7,487 nucleotides of DNA from DASUBN01 sp050261675 (GCA_050261675.1 JBLNDO010000034.1:1-7487), one strand, 5' to 3'; numbered from the stretch's first letter, positions 1-5,300 are shown. Numbers and translations: made by a program. Notes: generated by a model from the letters alone, not told the origin.

Positions 1-150
1 TTAACCGACTAAACTACTTTGAACCTGCCACAAACCGTTCAGGCTGGTCACCCACAGGCAGTTGCTCACATTCGGGCTGCCTGGGTTCTTAAATTCTGGT
101 AAATCAGGTAACCACTCTCCAAACTTCAATGTCGTAAGCAATTTCGCCAA
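1..150 (-). pseudogene. Truncated N-terminus of a probable phage structural protein (remnant)
   Basis: I read a 49-codon frame from a TTG start at 150, preceded by an AAGGA ribosome-binding site 5-6 nt upstream, to a TAA at 3-1. Its N-terminal part contains FGEWLPDLPEFKNPG followed by NVSNCLW and a GLWQVQSSL segment. From memory, this resembles the start of tailed-phage structural proteins (FGEWxPDLPxxxNPGaxxxxNvxP...), which usually run to several hundred residues and lie next to the adaptor/connector gene. Here the frame stops after 49 codons, so I infer a nonsense or frameshift remnant, though the stop sits at the window edge and nothing beyond it is visible. GC over 1-170 is about 47% by my count, far below the adjoining host-like genes, which fits foreign origin. 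The frame stays open upstream to an ATG at 273, but that longer reading would run through the terminator at 180-208, so I reject it. Family assignment is tentative. Confidence 0.4.
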
Positions 151-170
151 GTCTTTTCCTTCGCTGCTTG

Positions 171-208
171 CCAAACAAAACGGCCCTGCATTTGTAGTGC
201 AGGGCCGT
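171..208 (-). terminator. Rho-independent terminator of the TetR gene
   Basis: A perfect 11-bp stem pairs ACGGCCCTGCA (180-190) with TGCAGGGCCGT (198-208) around a 7-nt loop. On the minus strand the stem is followed by TTTTGTTTGG, a U-rich tract. On the plus strand no T-run follows, so the terminator acts on minus-strand transcription. It lies 87 nt past the stop of the TetR-like gene and before the phage-like fragment, separating the two transcriptionally. Confidence 0.85.
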
Positions 209-294
209 CCTTCCGTCAGCGACGCGCCGATACGTCCTGGTGATGCGACGCTCCCCCCCTTGGTCGGCGGCATCCCCGGACGAAATCAATTCTG

Positions 295-960
295 TCAATA
301 GGGTCTTGGATTCAGCGCCAGCATCAGTGTCTCGAAGGCCGTGAACACCTCGGCCGGGGTGAAGGGCGCGACCCCGTACTGCTGCTCCCCGATGACTTGG
401 CTGCGCATCAGGCTCTCCACCGCCCCGATCATCACGCAGGCGATCAAGCGCGGGTTGTGGCTGGCCGAGAAACTGCCGTCTTTCTGCCCGCGCACCGCGA
501 GATCCACACACAACCTCTCGAACCTGCGGTAGCCGTCCGAAAGCCGGATGGCGCCGCTCTCCGGATCGGGCCGGCGGCTCTCGAACAAGAGCAGCCGCGC
601 CAGATCCTCGTCCCGGTCCAGGATGCGCATCATCAGCGCCAGCATAGAAAGCGCGGCTTCGCGTGCGTTCACCGAAGAAAGCAGGATGTCCCCGAGCCGC
701 TGGTTGATCTCCCCCCAGCCCTCGTCGAACACCGCCATCAGCATGTCCAGCTTACTGTCGAAATACAGCGACAGCTCCGCCGGAGAAAGGTCCGCGCTGC
801 GCGCCACGTCGGAGTACAGCGTCCCATCGAAGCCGAACCGAGCGAATTTGTGTTTCGCGGCGGCTTGGATGCGCCGGCGCACGGCCTGGGCTGTCGAGGA
901 TTCCTCGCCCCCGGGAAGTAACGCCGTTTGGCCCTGGATTACGGTGGCGGGCGTCGACAT
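295..960 (-). CDS. TetR/AcrR-family transcriptional regulator
   Basis: This 221-aa protein has the length and layout of TetR-family repressors. After a non-conserved N-terminal tail of about 24 residues, helix 1 (AVRRRIQAAAKHKFARFGF, about 26-44) leads into the helix-turn-helix (about 48-68, DVARSADLSPAELSLYFDSK) and the helix-4 stretch LDMLMAVFDEGW. This is the family's only well conserved part. The remaining ~130 residues are an all-helical ligand-binding and dimerisation domain whose ligand cannot be read from sequence. The usual recognition-helix start 'SKGTLYxYF' is here SPAELSLYF, a variant. The ATG at 960 has no strong Shine-Dalgarno (only GAGG about 14 nt upstream), so the start is less certain than the family. 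The gene follows the membrane-GAF gene on the same strand after 148 nt. That gap holds an inverted repeat and a TTACGTAA palindrome, either of which could be its operator. A strong terminator follows. Its target genes are unknown. Confidence 0.85.
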   Translation of the reverse strand: MSTPATVIQGQTALLPGGEESSTAQAVRRRIQAAAKHKFARFGFDGTLYSDVARSADLSPAELSLYFDSKLDMLMAVFDEGWGEINQRLGDILLSSVNAREAALSMLALMMRILDRDEDLARLLLFESRRPDPESGAIRLSDGYRRFERLCVDLAVRGQKDGSFSASHNPRLIACVMIGAVESLMRSQVIGEQQYGVAPFTPAEVFTAFETLMLALNPRPY

Positions 961-982
961 GGCAGGCGGTGGCCTCGGCTTG

Positions 983-990
983 TTACGTAA
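983..990. promoter_or_regulatory. TTACGTAA palindrome upstream of the TetR gene (possible operator)
   Basis: A perfect 8-bp palindrome lies 23 nt upstream of the TetR start codon, within an AT-richer patch (980-1000) that also carries a TATATC-like sequence on the minus strand. TetR-family repressors often bind palindromes over their own promoter, so autoregulation is possible. The palindrome does not extend beyond 8 bp, shorter than most TetR operators, so this is weak evidence. Confidence 0.22.
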
Positions 991-1029
991 TTGGATATAA
1001 CCACGTAGCCATGCTAGCCGGGAAAACCG

Positions 1030-1076
1030 GGTGTTTCTATCGAGAGATGACCTGATTCGGGATTAGGGGAAACACC
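1030..1076. promoter_or_regulatory. 8-bp inverted repeat GGTGTTTC/GAAACACC in the TetR upstream region
   Basis: GGTGTTTC (1030-1037) and GAAACACC (1069-1076) are perfect inverted copies 31 nt apart, between the end of the membrane-GAF gene and the start of the TetR gene. The right arm is joined to ATTAGGG (1062-1068). The arms are too far apart for a typical terminator and no T-run follows, so I read this as a possible two-site operator. AGGTGT boxes recur upstream of the AhpD-like gene (4547-4585). Confidence 0.3.
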
Positions 1077-1108
1077 TCATCGCCTTGCAGCCTGCCGACG
1101 GCCGATGT

Positions 1109-2857
1109 TCAGCCCCCCGCCCAACCCAGGGAGAGTTTCCGTGCTTCTGCAAAGGCCTTCTCCGCCTGCACCGCCCCCGTCGCCATCGCCGCCACCAGCG
1201 CCTCGTTGTCCCGCGCCCTCAGGATTCGCCACGCCGCGCCCACGTCCAGCGCCACCTGCGTCAGGAGTGCCTTCTCGTCCGAGCCGAAGTGCTCCCCCGC
1301 CCGGTTCTTCACCACCAGGAGTCCGCGCAGGTTCCCGAGCACCAGCATCGGGATCGCGCAGCCGTCCGGTCCGAGCGCGCTCGAAAGCCCCTGTAGATCC
1401 GTCGCCTGGCCCTCCGCGCGGAGCGCCACCGCCGCGTCGTCGTTGTTCCCGAGCGACGCGGGGAACACGTCTTCCCCGGCATGGCGCATCCGTTTGAAGC
1501 CGTCGCTCTCCACCGAATAGATCGCCACCGCCGGCGTGCCCGTGTGCCGGGCCACCTCCCGTGCCGTCGCCTCCAGCAAGTCTCCGGCCTGATCGATGTG
1601 TCCCGCGCGTTTCGCGAAGGCCCGAAGCGACTGTTCCGCCTGGTATTTGCGGCGGAAGAACACCTGCTCCACGATCCTGTCCATGAAGGCCCGCAGCTTG
1701 CCGAGCACGATGCCGAGCGAGAGCGGCACCACCACCTGCAGGAGCAGCCCCGCGCCCGGCGGCAGCGCCACCCGTAGCGCGAGGCTGTTCACGGCGGCCA
1801 CCACCCCCACCACCAGCGCCGTCATGCTGCCGTATACCAGCGTGCGGTCGATGACGATGGACACGTCCACCACCCGGTGCCGCAAGAGCGCGTAGGCCAT
1901 GCCCACGAAAGTGAACGTGAAGAGCACCAGCGAGGCCAGCTCTGAGAGAAGATAGCCGGGCGGCACGGTGTTCGTCATCGTCACCGAGATGGCGAGCGAG
2001 ATGCCGCACACGATCGCCCAACGCAGCCGCGCCCGTTGCCCGGCTTCGATCCGGAGGTAGCCCATGGCCAGCATCGCCACCGGCACCAGGTACACCCAGG
2101 AATAGAGGAGTTGGTACCGCGAGAGCATGTATTCCGCGTTACCGACGGCGGCGAACAGCACCGGTCCGGCCACGTGTGGTGCGCTGCCCACCACCAGCCA
2201 TACCGCGAACACCCCGTGGAAGATCGACCGCACCCGTGCCGGGAGCGAGTCCCGCACCAGGGCCGCCGCCATCACGTAGAACCCGAGCCGCGCCCCCACG
2301 TAACAGAGCTGCGACAGGGTGAACAGCACCGCGGCCGCATCGCCGTCACTCGGGATAGCGGAGAAGGCGGTGCCGATGTTGTATCCCGCCGTCCAGGCGA
2401 TCAACCCGTAGGCGGCGGCATCCCGCCCGCGCCACAGGAGCAGGAGCGTAACGACCCCCAATACGAGCGAGGTCAAAGCCGACAGGAGCGACTGCAGCAG
2501 GTCCCAGCCACCCAGCGTGAAGCTGTTGACCGTAATCGGCGCATGCACCACCGTGCCATCACGGAGGATGCTGAGATCGTACCGGTGGCCGAGGGGCAGC
2601 TTCCCCTGCAGGATATCGGCGCCGAGCGCCTCGCGGGTGCCTTGGTCCAGTGCGGCCAGGTCGATCCTGTCCCCGTCCTGGAGCCCTTCCGGCAAAGGCT
2701 GGTTTTCGTAGGGGTGCACCACCATCGTCCGCGCATCCACGAGACTGATGTGCAAGGGGAGTATCGTGAGATTGCTGAATACCGAGGCGATTCCCATCGC
2801 GGTGGCGACCACCATCACCACGCTCAAGGACGCGCGTAAGCCTGTGCCGAAGCTCAT
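1109..2857 (-). CDS. Polytopic membrane protein with periplasmic PDZ-like segment and C-terminal GAF domain, no kinase
   Basis: This is a 582-aa inner-membrane sensor-like protein. I chose the ATG at 2857 (MSFGTGLRASL) because AGGGAGAG lies just upstream; in-frame codons further upstream are less likely to be coding. A first membrane helix (about 10-30) is followed by about 85 residues outside the membrane. That segment includes GLQDGDRID and YDLSILRDG, which are reminiscent of a PDZ fold. About eight or nine more hydrophobic helices follow (about 118-386). A basic amphipathic linker (RRKYQAEQSLRAFAKRAG) then leads to a GAF-like domain (about 425-545; TPAVAIY, GCAIPMLVLGNLRGLLVVKN). The architecture resembles the sensory half of membrane histidine kinases, but there is no H-box, ATPase domain, GGDEF or HTH after GAF. 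It ends about 35 residues later in an Ala-rich helix. It presumably signals through a partner, unless truncated. It precedes the TetR gene on the same strand. The ligand is unknown. Confidence 0.75.
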   Translation of the reverse strand: MSFGTGLRASLSVVMVVATAMGIASVFSNLTILPLHISLVDARTMVVHPYENQPLPEGLQDGDRIDLAALDQGTREALGADILQGKLPLGHRYDLSILRDGTVVHAPITVNSFTLGGWDLLQSLLSALTSLVLGVVTLLLLWRGRDAAAYGLIAWTAGYNIGTAFSAIPSDGDAAAVLFTLSQLCYVGARLGFYVMAAALVRDSLPARVRSIFHGVFAVWLVVGSAPHVAGPVLFAAVGNAEYMLSRYQLLYSWVYLVPVAMLAMGYLRIEAGQRARLRWAIVCGISLAISVTMTNTVPPGYLLSELASLVLFTFTFVGMAYALLRHRVVDVSIVIDRTLVYGSMTALVVGVVAAVNSLALRVALPPGAGLLLQVVVPLSLGIVLGKLRAFMDRIVEQVFFRRKYQAEQSLRAFAKRAGHIDQAGDLLEATAREVARHTGTPAVAIYSVESDGFKRMRHAGEDVFPASLGNNDDAAVALRAEGQATDLQGLSSALGPDGCAIPMLVLGNLRGLLVVKNRAGEHFGSDEKALLTQVALDVGAAWRILRARDNEALVAAMATGAVQAEKAFAEARKLSLGWAGG

Positions 2858-2934
2858 GGAGGCTCTCCCTTGTTTGTTCTTTGCAGCGGGCCGTAACCCC
2901 AGTCCCACCGCCCCGAAGAGCATACGACAACTCC

Positions 2935-2964
2935 GTCATCCCGGCGGAAGCCGGGACCCAGTCC
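2935..2964. repeat. Dispersed REP-like hairpin repeat (GTCATcCCGGC...GCCGGGA.CCAG type)
   Basis: The element has a perfect 7-bp stem, TCCCGGC (2939-2945) with GCCGGGA (2950-2956), around a GGAA loop. It is flanked by GTCA and CCCAGTCC. This matches a widespread proteobacterial intergenic repeat of the form GTCATTCCCGCGAAAGCGGGAATCCAG, whose translation reads 'DWxPAxAGMT'; exactly that peptide is encoded on the minus strand here. Such repeats are non-coding, often present in many copies, and commonly sit between genes. This one lies between the phage adaptor gene and the membrane-GAF gene, where it may form RNA secondary structure. No U-tract follows. Confidence 0.75.
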
Positions 2965-2986
2965 AACTCAGCTTCTTAGACCACTC

Positions 2987-3604
2987 CTAAGAGTGCGGCC
3001 TTATCGTATTTAGTCCTGCCTGTCCGATATTCTTCTCATGCAAATTACCCAGTGCCTCTTTCTCCAGCTGCGTATATAAAGAATACTGTTCTGGATCGCG
3101 TATATATCTGCCGTATATCTGCCGCGTCGCCCGCGTCCGGATGAGCTCCTCTGCGCTCGTGAGCCACGCGTTCGTATCCGTGGGGTTCACCAGGGGCTGC
3201 GGCGAGAGGATCGCCGTCCCCTTCACCTGCACCGGCAGCCCGCCTTGGGGCGGCGGGAAGAGCCGGATCTGCCCATTCCAGAAGGAATAGTCCGTCGGAT
3301 ACCCGCTCCAGAAGTTGTTCCCCCAATGTATTTGGTCCAGGTACTGCTCCGTCCGCGGTTCCAGCCGGTAGGTGTAATTGCCGATGGTCGAGAGCATGTC
3401 CAGCACCGAAGCGAAGTTCGTGGGCAGCGCGTAATACCGCTGCCCCTGGACGGTAGTGATTGGATTTAGGGACGCCTCGTTGAACCAGAACGCCTTGTTC
3501 CCGTAGAAGGTGATGGCGTTGTTAATCTCCCGCTGGATCTCCACCGTCAGATCCGTGCGCGCCAGCTCATCGGCGATGGCCGATTGCATGTCAGAGAAAG
3601 CCAT
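2987..3604 (-). CDS. Phage adaptor (head-tail connector, SU10 adaptor / gp4-like) protein
   Basis: This 205-aa protein begins MAFSDMQSAIADELARTDLTVEIQREINNAITFY and continues with FWFNE, TTVQGQRYYALPTNF and WSGYPTDYSFWNGQIRLFPPPQGGLPVQVKG. It then has a helical C-terminus with ELIRTRATRQIYGRYIRDPE and YTQLEKEALGNL. I recognise this order as that of tailed-phage adaptor proteins of the SU10/gp4-like group. These proteins form the ring joining portal to tail and are normally about 180-220 residues, so this copy looks full length and has no internal stop. The ATG at 3604 has only a weak GGA 6 nt upstream. No portal, capsid, terminase or tail gene adjoins it. The next gene downstream on the strand is a host-like membrane sensor, and the plus-strand GGDEF gene diverges upstream. 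It is therefore likely a prophage remnant or a stranded virion gene. It ends at a TAG inside a weak hairpin (2974-2992) that lacks a U-tract. Confidence 0.75.
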   Translation of the reverse strand: MAFSDMQSAIADELARTDLTVEIQREINNAITFYGNKAFWFNEASLNPITTVQGQRYYALPTNFASVLDMLSTIGNYTYRLEPRTEQYLDQIHWGNNFWSGYPTDYSFWNGQIRLFPPPQGGLPVQVKGTAILSPQPLVNPTDTNAWLTSAEELIRTRATRQIYGRYIRDPEQYSLYTQLEKEALGNLHEKNIGQAGLNTIRPHS

Positions 3605-3635
3605 GATTTATCCGGAAAGGGACGCGCACATCCAG

Positions 3636-3794
3636 CCTAGGGTCATTTTTCAGAAGATTACGGTTGGCGTCTAGACCCTCCCCCGTTCTCCGCAGTTTCA
3701 GGAAAACCCTTAGCCAGAATTAGGGTTTCCCCGATACTGCGCCTCCCGGCGGGCTGCTTAAATGCGCGCCGGCCCGGATGGATCCTAGGGTCAT
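3636..3794. repeat. 11-bp direct repeat CCTAGGGTCAT flanking the divergent promoter region
   Basis: CCTAGGGTCAT occurs at 3636-3646 and again at 3784-3794, 148 bp apart. The copies bracket the intergenic region between the phage adaptor gene and the GGDEF gene. No terminal inverted repeats lie just inside the copies, so an inserted element with target duplications is not supported. Paired regulator sites are an alternative. An 11-bp match this close together would be uncommon by chance but not impossible. Confidence 0.3.
3701..3730. promoter_or_regulatory. Imperfect inverted repeat GGAAAACCCT / AGGGTTTCC upstream of the GGDEF gene
   Basis: GGAAAACCCT (3701-3710) and AGGGTTTCC (3722-3730) pair over 9 bp with one bulged A, around an 11-nt spacer. 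The right arm includes ATTAGGG (3719-3725), a heptamer also found in the intergenic regions before the TetR gene and the AhpD-like gene. It lies about 85-110 bp upstream of the GGDEF start and about 100-130 bp upstream of the divergent adaptor gene. It is a plausible operator or a transcript hairpin, but no T-run suggests a terminator. Confidence 0.35.
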
Positions 3795-3813
3795 GGAACA
3801 CAAGGAATGTTAC

Positions 3814-4380
3814 ATGTTCGACACGGATGTTGAATCCTTCCCTGGGGCGCAGGACGCGCCCCGCCTTTCGGAGAATCGCATTACTGTATTCCCGGACCGC
3901 GATGGTTTCGTACAGGGCATCACGCGCATCCTGAATGCGGGAACCGGCAGTTGTGCCGTCCTCCATATCAAGCTCTGCCTGGCCAGGGACCACGCCGGCC
4001 TGGCCGGTCGCAAGCTGCTGAGCCGCGCCGGCAAAGTGTTGCGCGCCGGCATCCGTGCCGGTGCCGGCGCCTATTTCGGTGGCGGCGAGTTCGGCGTGCT
4101 CCTGCAGGACGTGGACGCGCGCGCGGCCACGGCCTTCGCCAATGACGTCGCCGAATCCCTGTCGATGATTGCGCGGCGCGGAAACGATGGAAGGCCGGTT
4201 CTGACGGTTCAGGTGGGCGGTGTCATGGCCCGCCACAGCCGAGACGGCGCCGCGCTGCTCAAGCTCGCGGATGTGGCGGGCGAAGCCGCCGTCTTCGGAT
4301 TGGGTGGTCCGGCGCAGATGCTTTCCACGCCGGAGGAGTTCCCGCGTATTCCTTGGCGAATCTCCTTCTGGACCAATTAG
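3814..4380 (+). CDS. Small stand-alone degenerate GGDEF-domain protein
   Basis: The product is 188 aa. I place the start at the ATG at 3814 (MFDTDVESFP) because AAGGA (3802-3806) is 7 nt upstream. In-frame ATGs at 3778 and 3793 lack such a site. Residues about 25-160 follow the GGDEF fold: VLHIKLCLA corresponds to the usual 'hxxxDhDxFK' strand, then come helix AGRKLLSRAGKVLRAGI, signature YFGGGEFGVLLQDV (GGGEF at 89-93), helix ARAATAFANDVAESL, strand LTVQVGGV and helix DGAALLKLADVAGEAAVFG. Diguanylate cyclases make c-di-GMP from two GTP, with the third motif residue (Asp/Glu) binding metal. That residue is Gly here, the upstream Asp of the active site is lost, and no RxxD inhibitory site precedes the motif. 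The protein is therefore probably catalytically dead and may act as a GTP or c-di-GMP binder or protein partner. There is no membrane segment and no attached sensor or EAL domain. Transcription may be independent of the sigma-54 promoter downstream. Confidence 0.7.
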   Translation: MFDTDVESFPGAQDAPRLSENRITVFPDRDGFVQGITRILNAGTGSCAVLHIKLCLARDHAGLAGRKLLSRAGKVLRAGIRAGAGAYFGGGEFGVLLQDVDARAATAFANDVAESLSMIARRGNDGRPVLTVQVGGVMARHSRDGAALLKLADVAGEAAVFGLGGPAQMLSTPEEFPRIPWRISFWTN

Positions 4381-4481
4381 CCCGGGCCGTCACAAGACTC
4401 GATTTTTCCCGCCTCCCTGCGCAGCAGCGCGGCGTCGCCTGTGCAGCGGTGCTCTTTGCATGTCGCTTCGTGCCTTCGAGC

Positions 4482-4497
4482 TGGCACGCATGTTGCA
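4482..4497 (+). promoter_or_regulatory. Sigma-54 (RpoN) promoter, first of two tandem copies
   Basis: TGGCACG-CATG-TTGCA matches the sigma-54 consensus TGGCACG-N4-TTGC(A/T) at every defined position and is preceded by the favoured pyrimidine (C). The invariant GG (4483-4484) and GC (4495-4496) are exactly 10 nt apart. Transcription would start near 4508 on the plus strand, about 238 nt before the AhpD-like start codon. Sigma-54 promoters require an ATP-driven enhancer-binding activator. Its sites would lie further upstream, possibly within the GGDEF gene, but I recognise none. The -24 box overlaps the right arm of the CGTGCC/GGCACG inverted repeat. Confidence 0.75.
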
Positions 4498-4499
4498 TC

Positions 4500-4515
4500 G
4501 GGCACGCCGATTGCA
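4500..4515 (+). promoter_or_regulatory. Second sigma-54-like promoter, 18 bp downstream
   Basis: GGGCACG-CCGA-TTGCA differs from the consensus only at the first T (G here). It keeps GG (4501-4502) and GC (4513-4514) 10 nt apart. With the first element it forms an 18-bp tandem repeat, 4483-4500 and 4501-4518, identical at 13 of 18 positions. Start would be near 4526, inside the CCCTAAT box. It may be a second promoter, a holoenzyme decoy, or the by-product of a small duplication. Confidence 0.5.
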
Positions 4516-4543
4516 TGTGAAAACCCTAATGACATATCGCCTA

Positions 4544-4585
4544 TAAGGTGTTTACTCGAAATCTTAAGGTGTATCCTGCACACCT
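4544..4585. promoter_or_regulatory. Repeated AGGTGT boxes, two direct copies 21 bp apart plus one inverted
   Basis: TAAGGTGT occurs at 4544-4551 and 4565-4572. The spacing is 21 bp from start to start, close to two helical turns, so both boxes face the same side of the DNA. A third copy in inverted orientation, ACACCT (4580-4585), pairs with the second box as a 6-bp hairpin or palindrome with a 7-nt spacer. The boxes lie 20-60 nt downstream of the predicted sigma-54 start sites. They could be repressor sites or part of a structured leader. This is inferred from repetition only; no known regulator motif is recognised. Confidence 0.35.
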
Positions 4586-4745
4586 GTTCTAGACGCCTCC
4601 CATTCCCGCCTCGTTTCGGTTCCGAGAATGAGATCCGCCTTCTGCAGCTGCCGCTCGCGACGGCGCCCTGCGTCCACGTTCCTGTGGGCCGTGGGTTCTG
4701 TATTTCCGGCAGGTCCATAGTCAATTCGCGAAGAGGAGGAAGACC

Positions 4746-5300
4746 ATGAACGAGTTCAAGATCCACGACATCAACACCGCCCCCGCCGACTCCCGCGCCG
4801 CGCTCGAGAGGATCAAGGGACAACACGGGTACATCCACAACGTCTACGCCATCATGGCGGAATCGCCCGCCCTCCTGAAGGGCCATGCCGCGCTGCTGGA
4901 ATTGTTCGAGAAGACGAATCTCAGCGACAAGGAGCGCGAGGTCGTCCTGCTCACCGCCAGCCGCGAGAACGCCAGCGATTACAGCGTCGCCTACGAGAGC
5001 GAAAACGCGAAGGAACACCAGATCGACACCGATATGATCGATGCCTTGCGTTCCAGCAAGCCGCTCAAGGACAGGAAGCTCGAAATGCTGCGGAAATTCA
5101 CCGTCAAGCTCGTCCACAGCCGCGCCCAGATCTCCGAACAGGACGTCCGGGAGCTGGTGGAAGTGGGCTATACCCGGGCCAACATCCTCGAAATCGTCCT
5201 GGCGGTCGGCATGGTCACCCTGACCAATTACACCAACCTCATCGCCAAGACCCCGCTCGACAAGCAGCTCGAGGCCCTGCGTTGGAGAAAGACGGCCTGA
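4746..5300 (+). CDS. AhpD/carboxymuconolactone-decarboxylase-like protein lacking the CxxC cysteines
   Basis: This 184-aa, all-helical, cytoplasmic protein starts at 4746 after the strong site AGGAGGA with 5-nt spacing. The AhpD-fold core is clear: YIHNVYAIMAESPALLKGHAALLELF (29-54), LSDKEREVVLLTASRENASDYSVAYES (59-85), then an elongated C-terminal repeat containing ARxNILEIVLAV-like helices (145-154) and MVTLTNYTNLIAKTPLD. Redox-active AhpD family members carry E..C-x-x-C..H in the segment 'ExxxxxxxxxNgCxYCvxaH'. Here Glu65 is kept, but the cysteine positions are Ser77 and Ser80 (SDYS) and the histidine is Glu84. The whole protein contains no cysteine. Thiol peroxidase or disulfide chemistry is therefore ruled out; a binding role or different acid-base chemistry is possible. 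The gene is monocistronic between a tandem sigma-54 promoter region and a terminator, so expression is probably activator-dependent. The substrate is unknown. Confidence 0.8.
   Translation: MNEFKIHDINTAPADSRAALERIKGQHGYIHNVYAIMAESPALLKGHAALLELFEKTNLSDKEREVVLLTASRENASDYSVAYESENAKEHQIDTDMIDALRSSKPLKDRKLEMLRKFTVKLVHSRAQISEQDVRELVEVGYTRANILEIVLAVGMVTLTNYTNLIAKTPLDKQLEALRWRKTA

Larger units (their letters stand above)
4381..4745. other. 365-bp intergenic regulatory region before the AhpD-like gene
   Basis: I see no convincing protein-coding gene here. A plus-strand open frame from 4441 runs into the next gene but lacks a ribosome-binding site and has no recognisable composition. The region holds a 6-bp inverted repeat, CGTGCC (4469-4474) with GGCACG (4483-4488), two tandem sigma-54 promoter-like elements (4482-4515), a CCCTAAT box (4524-4530), AGGTGT boxes (4547-4585), and then about 160 bp of likely untranslated leader. 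The leader ends in the strong ribosome-binding site AGGAGGA (4734-4740). No terminator of the GGDEF gene is evident: the T-run at 4402-4406 has no stem before it. Confidence 0.5.

Noticed and set aside
1077..2021. Long minus-strand frame rich in Gly, Arg and Ala, overlapping the membrane-GAF gene
   Set aside because: It is a GC-rich shadow in another frame of a gene with clear domains; its composition is typical of out-of-frame reading.
2974..2992. Small hairpin TCTTAG/CTAAGA at the end of the phage adaptor gene
   Set aside because: The stem is only 6 bp and AT-rich, and it overlaps the stop codon. No U-tract follows on the minus strand, so it is not called as a terminator.
3658..4236. 192-codon minus-strand frame opposite the GGDEF gene
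   Set aside because: It is antisense to a recognisable GGDEF fold with a good start site, and shows no family features.
4380..4410. Possible terminator after the GGDEF gene (GCCCGGGC followed by TTTTT)
   Set aside because: The palindrome has no loop and lies 16 nt before the T-run, so it does not form an intrinsic terminator.
4441..4749. 102-codon plus-strand open frame between the GGDEF and AhpD-like genes
   Set aside because: It runs across the sigma-54 promoters, has no ribosome-binding site, has odd Cys/Arg/Pro-rich composition and overlaps the next start; it is best seen as non-coding.
4377..5117. 246-codon minus-strand frame opposite the AhpD-like gene
   Set aside because: It is antisense to the AhpD-like gene, which has a strong ribosome-binding site and a terminator; the frame also crosses the promoter region.
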